From Cryomorphaceae bacterium MED-G11 (GTDB lineage Bacteria > Bacteroidota > Bacteroidia > Flavobacteriales > Flavobacteriaceae), in contig NTKQ01000005.1 of assembly GCA_002457075.1 (NCBI GenBank), positions 1-44,598 on the forward strand: a DNA stretch of 44,598 nt. Reading direction: 5' to 3'. The notes below the pieces were generated by a model, which made no database searches, was not told the DNA's origin, and saw nothing but the letters and a program-made list of their open reading frames with translations. Both the position numbers and the translations under genes were made by a program. Below are positions 1-7,660 of the stretch, one piece after another (the stretch's first letter is position 1; every line of letters starts with the position of its first letter).

Positions 1-103
1 ATCCGGAAAATTTTTTAAATGGAATTGATAAGGCATCAGAATTTAACATAATTCCATATTCTCCAAACAATAATATTTTTGAGTAATAAAAGTTTTTATC
101 CAT
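1..103 (-). CDS. GHMP family kinase (mevalonate-kinase-like), N-terminal fragment cut by window edge
   Basis: A minus-strand reading frame starts at ATG 103-101 and runs off the left edge after 34 codons. It opens MDKNFYYSKILFGEYGI, which matches the first beta strand of the GHMP kinase fold as found in flavobacterial mevalonate-kinase-like proteins (F-Y-S-K-I-L-x-F-G-E-Y-G). Its ATG shares one base with the mvaD stop (TAATG), so the two are translationally coupled in one operon. By family it would phosphorylate mevalonate or a related alcohol in isoprenoid precursor synthesis. The ATP-binding loop and C-terminal half lie outside the window, so the exact substrate cannot be assigned. Confidence 0.75.
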   Translation of the reverse strand, partial: MDKNFYYSKILLFGEYGIMLNSDALSIPFKKFSG

Positions 104-1176
104 TACATTAGTTTCTCTGACCCCATACCTAAACTATCATGAATATGAGTATTAGACTTACAAAATTTTAGTAAATCTGCTTCAATAAATTTTTGAATAG
201 ATTCTTTTACAGAAATTGGATACAACAAATGAACATTTGAACCAGCATCAAGTGTGAAACTAATAGGCAACTTAGTTTCTCTTCTGAATTCTAATACTCT
301 TTGTATAACCTCTAGAGTATTAGGTTTCATTAATATAAAATAAGGGTTTGAGGAAAGCATCAATGAATGAATCATAAGGGCTTCAGACTCCGTCAGATTT
401 ATAAAATCATCCAGATGACCAGACTTGAAAATTTCTTTTAGTCTTGAAATATTATTTCTAGCTAAATCAAATCTTGTATTGGAAAATGGATTCTCATTCA
501 TTAATTTGTGCCCAATCGAACTAGATATTTTCTTGACACCTGGATCAATAATTAAAATTGAATTTTGATAGTCGTGAAAAACTTTGTTAACATCATCCGA
601 AATATTAATTGCATATAAGTCAGAAGAACCCAAATACGAGCTTGAAGATCCCCAAAGAGTTATTGGACCTTCTATACTTCTAGAGGCACTTCCAGAACCT
701 AACCTAGCGATAAAAGATTTCTTTTTTATGTAATATGAATCATCCTTTGATTTTGAGTTTAGTGATTCAATATCAACCAAGCATGATGATAAACAAGACA
801 TTGAAGATGCTGATGAAGCAATTCCACTACTATGAGGGAAATTATTTTGTGACTTAATGTGAAGATCATGATTTTTTAAAAATTGGAAATATTTATCAAT
901 ACTCGAAATGAATAATTTAATCTTTTGACCAAAAGGGTGGTTTTTTATATCATGAAAATCAAAAAGTATATTGTTTTCATTGTTTTTTTTAGGTTTAAAT
1001 TCAACTGAGGTGGTTGTATTAGATTTAGAGAGTGTGAAGCTTATTGAAGGGTTTTGAGGTATTTGATTATCTTTTTTGCCCCAATATTTCACTAAAGCTA
1101 TATTACTTGGAGATTTCCATTTTACAATTCCATTTGCTTCGAAATCATCAGTACAGATAAAATCTTGTTCAATCAT
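103..1176 (-). CDS. mvaD: Diphosphomevalonate decarboxylase
   Basis: This 357-residue cytosolic enzyme of the mevalonate pathway converts 5-diphosphomevalonate to isopentenyl diphosphate with ATP use and CO2 release. Near the N terminus is the family signature P-S-N-I-A-L-V-K-Y-W-G-K (residues about 23-34). The glycine/serine-rich GHMP nucleotide loop is FPHSSGIASSASSM (about 113-126), followed by ARLGSGSASRS and a late LDAGSNVHLL motif. Length is usual for the Bacteroidota form. It is followed with a one-base overlap by a GHMP kinase, as in other flavobacteria. The start ATG lies inside one copy of a 14-bp direct repeat. Divergent from the VWA gene, with a 73-base gap. Confidence 0.95.
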   Translation of the reverse strand: MIEQDFICTDDFEANGIVKWKSPSNIALVKYWGKKDNQIPQNPSISFTLSKSNTTTSVEFKPKKNNENNILFDFHDIKNHPFGQKIKLFISSIDKYFQFLKNHDLHIKSQNNFPHSSGIASSASSMSCLSSCLVDIESLNSKSKDDSYYIKKKSFIARLGSGSASRSIEGPITLWGSSSSYLGSSDLYAINISDDVNKVFHDYQNSILIIDPGVKKISSSIGHKLMNENPFSNTRFDLARNNISRLKEIFKSGHLDDFINLTESEALMIHSLMLSSNPYFILMKPNTLEVIQRVLEFRRETKLPISFTLDAGSNVHLLYPISVKESIQKFIEADLLKFCKSNTHIHDSLGMGSEKLM

Positions 1177-1205
1177 TTAAATATTGTTAAAAATCATTTA
1201 AATAT
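1171..1205. repeat. 14-bp direct repeat at the mvaD start
   Basis: AATCATTTAAATAT occurs perfectly at 1171-1184 and again at 1192-1205, a 21-base period. On the minus strand each copy carries an ATG. The downstream copy contains the mvaD start codon. The upstream copy starts a six-codon frame (M-I-F-N-N-I) whose TAA abuts the mvaD ATG. The upstream copy also overlaps a near-match to the Bacteroidota -7 element (TATATTTA). It could be a duplicated promoter/start region or chance in AT-rich DNA. Confidence 0.5.
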
Positions 1206-1249
1206 AAGAAAGATAAACTCTAAGATGAATTTTATTTCTTTAATTTGAA

Positions 1250-2377
1250 GTGAATTACTTTCAATATAAAATCTTGAAAAAATCAGCATTTAAATTTAGC
1301 ACATTCAAGGAGCCTAATCTTTCCCCATTTGAAAAATTATTTAATATTTTCAAGGAATTGATAATTCATACTTCAGGAGACTTTGATGAAGCTATTGATT
1401 GGCTTAGAGAGTTAGACAAAGAGTATAAATTAACTGATGAAGATTATACTATTGATGATTTTGTAAATGATTTATTAAATAAAGGATTTGTTTCCCAACA
1501 AATTGGCGAAAGTGGAGATACTTTTAAAATTAGCTCAAAAACTGAGAGACTTCTGAGGAAACATGTGTTAAAACATCTATTTGGCAAATTAAAGAAGACA
1601 AAAAACGGTAATCATAAGACAAAATATTCATCATCAGGAAGTGATGATAATTTAAACATTAAAAATTTTGAATTTGGTGATCCTCTGGATAAAATACTTT
1701 TAACTGAAAGCTTAAAAAATGCAATTATTTCTTCTGGCGAAAATGATTTAACTCTTAAGAAAGAGGACATAGTTGTTTGGGACTCTAACCATAATTCCCA
1801 AATGAGTACTGTACTTATGATTGATATTAGTCATAGTATGATATTATATGGAGAGGATCGAATAACTCCAGCTAAAAAAGTTGCAATGGCACTAGTAGAG
1901 TATATCAAAACTAAATTCCCCAAAGACACTATCGATATTTTATCTTTTGGTGATGAAGCTAAACCAATTAATATAAAAGATTTACCATATTTAAAGGTAG
2001 GTCCATACCATACTAATACGGTAGCTGGACTTGATCTTGCTTTTGATATTTTAAGACGAAAAAAAAATAATAATAAGCAAATTTTCATGATAACTGACGG
2101 AAAACCTAGTTGTATGTTTACCAAGGATGGTTTTTATAAAAATAGTGCAGGGCTTGATAATTACATTTTAGATCAATGTTACAATAGAGCGAGAGAAGCA
2201 AAAAAAAATAATATACCCATTACTACATTTATGATTGCCAGCGATCCTTATCTCCAAACTTTTGTAAAGAAATTTTCAGAGGTAAATAATGGTAAAGCAT
2301 TTTATACAGGGATAGATGGATTAAGTGAAATGGTATTTGAAGACTATGATAAAAACAGAAGACAAAAATTAAGATGA
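1250..2377 (+). CDS. VWA domain protein, partner of a MoxR/chelatase-like ATPase
   Basis: This 375-residue cytoplasmic protein has a C-terminal von Willebrand factor A domain with an intact metal-ion-dependent adhesion site: D192-x-S194-x-S196 (MIDISHSM), a Thr near 255-257 (YHTNTVAG) and D283 (ITDGKPS). The N-terminal 180 residues are charged, contain no membrane segment and are of unknown fold. The start is GTG; an in-frame TAA lies three codons upstream and the next Met is far inside. Its TGA overlaps the ATG of the following AAA+ gene, so the two are coupled. VWA/AAA+ pairs of the MoxR and magnesium-chelatase (ChlD/ChlI) class act together in metal insertion or complex maturation. The client here is unknown. 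Confidence 0.85.
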   Translation: MNYFQYKILKKSAFKFSTFKEPNLSPFEKLFNIFKELIIHTSGDFDEAIDWLRELDKEYKLTDEDYTIDDFVNDLLNKGFVSQQIGESGDTFKISSKTERLLRKHVLKHLFGKLKKTKNGNHKTKYSSSGSDDNLNIKNFEFGDPLDKILLTESLKNAIISSGENDLTLKKEDIVVWDSNHNSQMSTVLMIDISHSMILYGEDRITPAKKVAMALVEYIKTKFPKDTIDILSFGDEAKPINIKDLPYLKVGPYHTNTVAGLDLAFDILRRKKNNNKQIFMITDGKPSCMFTKDGFYKNSAGLDNYILDQCYNRAREAKKNNIPITTFMIASDPYLQTFVKKFSEVNNGKAFYTGIDGLSEMVFEDYDKNRRQKLR

Positions 2378-3837
2378 TGAATAAACCCAAATTAAAAACA
2401 GTTGGTGAGTTAAAATCCAGCAATTATAAGCAAAAAACTCTAAATCAAGAGATTACAGACAACCTTAGATTAAACTTATCAAAAGGAAAGAATGTTTTTT
2501 CAGATTTAATAGGATATGAAGAAACTGTTGTTCCAAGTGTTGAAAGAGCATTTCTTTCAAATCATAGTATTAATCTTCTTGGCCTTAGAGGTCAAGCTAA
2601 AACAAAACTAGCAAGAACATGTATAGACCTTCTAGATGAATGGATTCCTATTATTAAAGATTCTGAAACTAATGATGATCCTATAAACCCAATCTTTAAA
2701 AGTTCATTAGAAAAAATTAAGATTAATGGAGACGAAACGGAAATTGATTGGCTGCATAGAACTGAAAGATTTTATGAAAAACTTGCAACTCCTGATGTTA
2801 CTGTTTCTGACTTAATTGGTGATATAGATCCAATCAAGGCAACTAACCTTAAATTATCATACTCTGATGAAGAGGTAATTCATTTTGGTTTGATTCCAAG
2901 AGCTCATAGATGTATTTTTGTTCTTAATGAATTACCTGATTTGCAGCCTAGAATTCAAGTATCCTTATTTTCAATTCTTGAAGAAAAAGAAATTCAAATA
3001 CGTGGATTTAAAGTTAGACTTCCACTTGATATTCAATTTATTTTCACATCCAACCCTGAAGATTATACAAATCGAGGTACTATTGTCACCCCATTAAAGG
3101 ACAGAATTGGGTCACAGATATTAACTCATTATCCTGAATCAATTGAAATTGCTAAAAAAATTACTGAACAAGAATCAAAATTAGACTCTAAGGTTATTTC
3201 AAAGATTCATATTCCTGAAATTGCTAGAGATATCATTGAACAAATTTCATTTGAAGCACGAGAAAGTGATCTTGTAGATAAAAAAAGTGGGGTAAGTGCC
3301 AGAATGAGTATAACTAGTTTACAAAACCTAGTTAGCTCAGCAGAAAGAAGAATGATAATAAATAATGAAAAGAAAACCTCTATTAGAATGTCAGACTTTA
3401 ATTCAGTTATATCCTCAATTAACGGAAAAGTTGAACTAGTTTATGAAGGAGAGGAAGAAGGTGCTGAACAAGTATCATATAACTTAATTTCAGATGCTGT
3501 TAAATCACTATTTAATAAATATTTTCCTAAAATTGAAAAATTATCTAAACCTGGTGAAGAAACTCCATATGATTCTTTATTAGAATGGTTTACTCAAAAA
3601 CAACTAGTGATAGGTGACAGCCTAAATGATAATGAATATGAGGAATTACTTTTAGAAATTATAGATGCTAGAACTATCATAGATAAGTATGTTAAAGACT
3701 TAGATGAAAATGATAGATTTTTCTTTATTGAATTTATACTTTGGGGACTTGAAAGTTTTAATAAATTATCAATCTTGAGGACTAATAACGGTATTGAATT
3801 TAAGGATCCTTTCAATAATTTTATAAATAAAATTTAA
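2374..3837 (+). CDS. MoxR / magnesium-chelatase-like AAA+ ATPase
   Basis: This 487-residue AAA+ ATPase overlaps the end of the VWA gene by four bases (ATGA). The Walker A region is G70-LRGQA-K76-T77, with Ala in place of the last Gly. Walker B is IFVLNE (N185-E186) instead of the usual DE. The sensor-1 region reads FIFTSNPEDYTNRG, with Asn, and the following LKDRIGSQ resembles the arginine-finger region of the ChlI/MoxR clade. A C-terminal extension of about 150 residues (340-487) is acidic and unassigned. By family it would remodel a substrate recruited by the VWA partner. It is often auto-annotated as a magnesium chelatase or sigma-54 interacting protein, but no sigma-54 GAFTGA loop is visible. 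Its stop overlaps the convergent ferredoxin reductase gene by four bases. Confidence 0.85.
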   Translation: MMNKPKLKTVGELKSSNYKQKTLNQEITDNLRLNLSKGKNVFSDLIGYEETVVPSVERAFLSNHSINLLGLRGQAKTKLARTCIDLLDEWIPIIKDSETNDDPINPIFKSSLEKIKINGDETEIDWLHRTERFYEKLATPDVTVSDLIGDIDPIKATNLKLSYSDEEVIHFGLIPRAHRCIFVLNELPDLQPRIQVSLFSILEEKEIQIRGFKVRLPLDIQFIFTSNPEDYTNRGTIVTPLKDRIGSQILTHYPESIEIAKKITEQESKLDSKVISKIHIPEIARDIIEQISFEARESDLVDKKSGVSARMSITSLQNLVSSAERRMIINNEKKTSIRMSDFNSVISSINGKVELVYEGEEEGAEQVSYNLISDAVKSLFNKYFPKIEKLSKPGEETPYDSLLEWFTQKQLVIGDSLNDNEYEELLLEIIDARTIIDKYVKDLDENDRFFFIEFILWGLESFNKLSILRTNNGIEFKDPFNNFINKI

Positions 3838-4886
3838 TCAATCTTACTTATTTGTGATTTTTTTGCCTCTTTTATAGTTCCATCGAATCCTTCAACTCCT
3901 GATACAGTTGTGTATTTAAGGGAATTTTTTTTGTCTGGATTTAATCTTGAATAAGCACTATGACACATCACAGCTGCTTCGTGAAAACCACTTAAAATCA
4001 ACTTTAATTTACCTGGGTAAGTGTTAACATCACCTATCGCATATATACCTTCAATATTAGTTTGGTAGTCAAGACTATTATTCACCTTTATTCCGTTATT
4101 TTCAATATCAAGACCCCAATCCTTGATAGGACCTAGCTTAGGAACTAGGCCAAATAATGGGATAAAATAATCAGTTTCAATTATTGAATTATTTCCGTCT
4201 TGATTTAAGGTTACTGACTCTAATTTATTAATTCCACTAAGGTTAGTTATTTGAGCTGGGGTTATGACTTCAATTTTACCAGAATCTTTAAGCTCTTGGA
4301 CTGAGGCTACAGAATCATTAGCACCTCTAAATTCATTTCTTCTGTGAACTAGAATTACTTTCTTTGCAATTTGGGATAAATGAATTGTCCAATCTAATGC
4401 AGAGTCTCCACCCCCTCCAATGATTACTGTTTTATCCTTAAATTGATCTGGATTTTTAATCATATAAAGAACTCCTTTATTCTCATATTCAATCAAATTA
4501 GATATTTTTGGTTTCCTTGGAGTGAAAGTTCCTAGTCCACCTGCTATTGCGATTATTTTAGCAAAAATTTCAGTTCCTTTATCAGTAGTAACTTTAAATG
4601 AACCATCTTTAATTTTATCCAGTATAAGAGCTGTCTCACCTAGAGTGTAAGAGGGATTAAAAGGTTTAATTTGTTCTAATAAGTTTTTGATTAAATCACC
4701 TGCAATTATCTCAGGATATGCAGGAATATCATATATAGGCTTTTTAGGATATAGCTCTATACATTGACCTCCAGGTTCAGCAAGTGAATCAAGAATATGA
4801 CATTTCATTTTTAGAAGACCGGCTTCAAAAACACTAAAAAGACCAGTTGGCCCGCCACCAATTATCAGTATGTCAGTCTTAATCAT
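3834..4886 (-). CDS. Ferredoxin/flavodoxin-NADP+ reductase, thioredoxin-reductase-like type
   Basis: This 350-residue flavoprotein has an N-terminal FAD-binding dinucleotide fold (ILIIGGGPTGL, about residues 6-16). A second GxGxxA-like fold for NADPH follows (VIIGGGGDSALDW, about 150-162), then VHRRNEFRGA. The conserved C-terminal FAD contact is YAIGDVNTYPGKLKLI. There is no CxxC redox pair, which separates it from thioredoxin reductase and fits the YumC-type FNR2 family. It moves electrons between NADPH and ferredoxin. It is last in an operon with Mrp and Nfu (ATGA overlap with nfu), so a role in supplying electrons for Fe-S assembly or Fe-S enzymes is a reasonable inference. Confidence 0.92.
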   Translation of the reverse strand: MIKTDILIIGGGPTGLFSVFEAGLLKMKCHILDSLAEPGGQCIELYPKKPIYDIPAYPEIIAGDLIKNLLEQIKPFNPSYTLGETALILDKIKDGSFKVTTDKGTEIFAKIIAIAGGLGTFTPRKPKISNLIEYENKGVLYMIKNPDQFKDKTVIIGGGGDSALDWTIHLSQIAKKVILVHRRNEFRGANDSVASVQELKDSGKIEVITPAQITNLSGINKLESVTLNQDGNNSIIETDYFIPLFGLVPKLGPIKDWGLDIENNGIKVNNSLDYQTNIEGIYAIGDVNTYPGKLKLILSGFHEAAVMCHSAYSRLNPDKKNSLKYTTVSGVEGFDGTIKEAKKSQISKID

Positions 4887-5125
4887 TTTGAAAGAGGAAG
4901 AACAGATTCAACAACTTTTATCTCAGGAGCATATTTTTTTATAGTAGTTTCGACTCCATTTTTTAGAGTCATTTGATTAACCTTACAGTTAACACATGCT
5001 CCATGCAATTCGACTTTAACAGTAGAACCACTAATTGACGAAAGAGATATATCCCCGCCATCTTGAACTAAGAAAGGTCGTATTTCGTCTAATGCAGTTA
5101 ATATTTTTGTTTCTAGCTTGGACAT
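4883..5125 (-). CDS. NifU-like C-terminal domain protein (Nfu), iron-sulfur scaffold/carrier
   Basis: This 80-residue protein consists only of the NifU C-terminal domain. It contains the DGGDI segment (about 22-26) and the cluster-ligating C-x-x-C in GACVNCKVNQMTL. Such domains bind a [4Fe-4S] cluster between two monomers and deliver it to apo-enzymes. The stand-alone size is common in Bacteroidota. It is tightly coupled to both neighbours: its ATG overlaps the mrp stop by one base and its stop overlaps the reductase ATG by four. Confidence 0.93.
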   Translation of the reverse strand: MSKLETKILTALDEIRPFLVQDGGDISLSSISGSTVKVELHGACVNCKVNQMTLKNGVETTIKKYAPEIKVVESVLPLSK

Positions 5126-6297
5126 TATTTTTTAATTGCTGAGCACCCCACTAAATTAGTAATTTCTACAACTTTAGTAGGAGGTAAATCTTTATTTCTT
5201 TTTAAGAGTTGTTCAACCACACTTTTAGATATATTATCAAAAACTTTGCTAACATCAGTTGATTCTTGCAAAGATGCCGGCCTACCAAAGTCAGATGCCT
5301 CTCGCAGACTCTTATATATTGGGACTTCACCCAAAAATTCAATATTTAGATCTTTAGATAAATACTTTACTCCAGCTTCTCCAAAAATATAATTTTTTTC
5401 ATCTGATTCTTCAGCTTGAAAATAAGCCATATTTTCTATTAGACCTAAAATTGGTACTGAAATACTATCTTGTTGGAACATTTTTATTCCTCTTCTTGCA
5501 TCAGCTAAAGCAACATTTTGAGGAGTACTAACTATAATAGCTCCGTTAATTGGAAGAGCTTGCACTAAACTTAAATGAATGTCACCTGTCCCAGGAGGTA
5601 AATCCAAAAATAAGAAATCTAAGTCTCCCCAATTAGTATCAAAAATCATTTGATTAAGAGCTTTAGATGCCATTGGTCCTCTCCATACAACAGCTTGATC
5701 TAGTTTGGTGAAAAAACCAATCGACATTATTTTAACACCATAACTTTCAGCAGGCTCAATCTTTGAAACATCGTTAATCTTAACTGCCTTTGGAACATAT
5801 CCTTCTACATCCATCATAGTTGGAACTGAAGGGCCATATATATCTGCATCTAAAATTCCTACTTTACATCCTTTCTTAGCAAGAGATGCAGCTAAATTAA
5901 CTGTTAACGTTGATTTTCCAACTCCACCTTTAGCTGACGAAATTGCAATAATTGAATCAACACCTAATATTTTTTTAGCCTCAGATGAAATGTTAACATC
6001 TGAAGATTCAGAATTATCACTATTATCAGAATCTGGATTTTTTACTTTTTTCTGTACTTCACAAGTAATTTTAATTTTTGCTTTTTCATAGATATCAGAA
6101 TGTATAATTTTCATTATATCTACTTCTAATCTTTTTCTTGCTTGAAGAGCTGGATTACTAACTAATAACCCTATATCTACCTGGTCTCCAAATACCTGAA
6201 CGTTCTGCAACACTCCAGAAGAGACAATGTTATCAGCTTCCCCAGAAAAAGTGATTTTTTCTAAAGTTTTAATTATATTTTTTTTGTTTAAATCCAT
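5125..6297 (-). CDS. apbC: Mrp/ApbC/NBP35-type P-loop ATPase, iron-sulfur cluster carrier
   Basis: The protein has 390 residues from the chosen ATG at 6297. An in-frame TTG at 6312 would lie within the predicted promoter TATATTTGC, so it is rejected. Residues 1-85 form a MIP18/DUF59 domain, then a Ser/Asn/Asp-rich linker (about 88-104). The Mrp ATPase follows, with deviant Walker A SAKGGVGKST (K128), then LDADIYGPSVP and DLPPGTGD. The CxxC that holds the bridging cluster in most Mrp/Nbp35 proteins is absent: after IENMAYF there is an acidic segment with no Cys. Remaining cysteines are isolated. Heads the Mrp-Nfu-FNR operon. Role in Fe-S transfer is inferred from family and context. Confidence 0.92.
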   Translation of the reverse strand: MDLNKKNIIKTLEKITFSGEADNIVSSGVLQNVQVFGDQVDIGLLVSNPALQARKRLEVDIMKIIHSDIYEKAKIKITCEVQKKVKNPDSDNSDNSESSDVNISSEAKKILGVDSIIAISSAKGGVGKSTLTVNLAASLAKKGCKVGILDADIYGPSVPTMMDVEGYVPKAVKINDVSKIEPAESYGVKIMSIGFFTKLDQAVVWRGPMASKALNQMIFDTNWGDLDFLFLDLPPGTGDIHLSLVQALPINGAIIVSTPQNVALADARRGIKMFQQDSISVPILGLIENMAYFQAEESDEKNYIFGEAGVKYLSKDLNIEFLGEVPIYKSLREASDFGRPASLQESTDVSKVFDNISKSVVEQLLKRNKDLPPTKVVEITNLVGCSAIKK

Positions 6298-6308
6298 TAA
6301 AATATAAT

Positions 6309-6317
6309 GCAAATATA
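6309..6317 (-). promoter_or_regulatory. Bacteroidota -7 promoter element for mrp-nfu-FNR operon
   Basis: TATATTTGC on the minus strand is an exact match to the TAnnTTTG -7 consensus of Bacteroidota housekeeping sigma factors. It lies 11 bases before the mrp ATG at 6297. A T-rich segment, not an exact TTTG, lies at the -33 distance. Confidence 0.6.
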
Positions 6318-6355
6318 CTAGTAAGTAATAACTTAAAAACCTAAAATTTTATTAA

Positions 6356-6673
6356 TTATTGAGGAATCCAAAGTTTGTCTTCAAAGTCAATTACTTTATC
6401 ATCATCAATTTTAATTCCTTCATTTTCTAATAATTGTCTCATCAAATCAAACCCTTTAAAATGGTGTTTTCCAGTTAAATATCCATTTCTGTTAACAACA
6501 CGATGAGCAGGGATTGATGAGTCGTTATGACAGGCATTAAGAGCCCATCCAACTGTCCTAGAGCTTGATGCTGAACCTAGCTTTTTTGCAATAAAACCAT
6601 AAGTCGTAACTCGTCCTGCAGGAATAGTCTTAACAACATCATAAACTCTAAAAAAAAAATCTTTCTGACTCAT
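6356..6673 (-). CDS. atl: Alkyltransferase-like (ATL) DNA-lesion-binding protein
   Basis: This 105-residue protein matches the DNA-binding domain of O6-methylguanine-DNA methyltransferase. The reactive-site motif PCHR is replaced by IPAHRVV (Ala56), so it cannot transfer the alkyl group. It keeps the Tyr/Arg region for nucleotide flipping (SSSRTVGWAL, Arg39) and the RVTTYG helix start. ATL proteins bind O6-alkylguanine and hand the lesion to nucleotide excision repair. It sits six bases after the histidine kinase and is probably cotranscribed with the two-component genes. Confidence 0.92.
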   Translation of the reverse strand: MSQKDFFFRVYDVVKTIPAGRVTTYGFIAKKLGSASSSRTVGWALNACHNDSSIPAHRVVNRNGYLTGKHHFKGFDLMRQLLENEGIKIDDDKVIDFEDKLWIPQ

Positions 6674-6679
6674 AAATAA

Positions 6680-7660
6680 TTAAATTTCAATTTTTGTAGA
6701 AGAAGTTTTAGGCTTTTGTAATGTAAAAGAAAATTCCGTTCCTTCTCCAATTTTACTTTCTACAAAAATCTCTTCTTGATGTGCTTCAATTATATGCTTT
6801 ACAATTGATAAACCTAGACCTGAACCACCTTTTTTTCTAGATCTATTTTTATCAATTCTATAAAACCTCTCAAATAATCTTGGTAAATGTTCTTGCTCTA
6901 TTCCCTCACCATTATCAATTACCCTAACAATTACTTTTTCTTTATTATAATCCTCTACTAGAACCTTTGTATATCCATTATTAGACCCATATTTAATAGA
7001 ATTTACAATTAGATTTGTAAGTACCTGAAGAATTCTTTCCTGGTCAGCATTAACATAAATTAGAGGATCTTTAATGTTTTCTAATTTAAGTGATATGTTA
7101 TTCTTTTCAGACTCAAATTCTAATAAATCAAACACATTGACAATTAACTCATAAATATTAAATTCTGATCTGTCTACAGTTTTAATTCCTGATTCAAATT
7201 GAGTTATTAAATCTAAATCTTTTACTATAGAAATTATTCTATCAACACCTTTTGCAGCTCTCCTTAGATACTTATCTCTTACCTTTTTATCTTTCAATGC
7301 ACCCCCTTCAACTAAAGTTAAAATATAGCCTTGAATAGTAAATAAAGGTGTTTTCAACTCATGGGATATATTTCCTAGAAACTCTCTTCGATAATTTTCT
7401 TGATCTTTTAAAATATTTATCTCAGATCTTCTTTCTTCTTCATTTTTAATATACGTTCTAATGAAAATTTCTAGAGTTATTCTTATTAAAAGAAAAAGAA
7501 TAAGAAAATAAATAAAGGTTAAAAGGTATGAAACTTCACTTTCAGGATTAGTATTATAAACTAACTTAAAAATAAAGTCAAGGGCAAAAGCTGTAAATGT
7601 AATATATAGAGATGCTCTAAAGGCTGGGGGATTAGATTTTAATTTGAAAGGAAGTTTCAT
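6680..7660 (-). CDS. Sensor histidine kinase, PhoR-like, without a sensor domain
   Basis: This 326-residue inner-membrane kinase has two transmembrane segments (about 15-35 and 44-67) joined by only about eight residues. A short charged helix leads directly to the DHp domain, GNISHELKTPL (phospho-accepting His100). The ATPase domain has an N box NLIVNSIKYGS, G1 DNGEGIE, an F box LFERFYRI and G2 GSGLGLSIVKHI. No PAS, HAMP or periplasmic domain is present. It overlaps the response regulator by one base (TAATG), so the two form a cognate pair. The closest family is PhoR/VicK-type kinases; the signal is unknown. Confidence 0.92.
   Translation of the reverse strand: MKLPFKLKSNPPAFRASLYITFTAFALDFIFKLVYNTNPESEVSYLLTFIYFLILFLLIRITLEIFIRTYIKNEEERRSEINILKDQENYRREFLGNISHELKTPLFTIQGYILTLVEGGALKDKKVRDKYLRRAAKGVDRIISIVKDLDLITQFESGIKTVDRSEFNIYELIVNVFDLLEFESEKNNISLKLENIKDPLIYVNADQERILQVLTNLIVNSIKYGSNNGYTKVLVEDYNKEKVIVRVIDNGEGIEQEHLPRLFERFYRIDKNRSRKKGGSGLGLSIVKHIIEAHQEEIFVESKIGEGTEFSFTLQKPKTSSTKIEI

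Noticed and set aside
1831..2124. Open antisense frame inside the VWA gene (97 codons).
   Set aside because: It lies opposite the conserved MIDAS-coding sequence, has no protein-like composition, and is a by-product of AT-rich coding DNA. Other antisense frames in mvaD, leuS, fabH, sucB and fadB regions are rejected for the same reason.
6298..6312. Alternative TTG start for the Mrp protein adding five residues.
   Set aside because: It falls within the exact promoter element TATATTTG, and family members begin at the downstream ATG.
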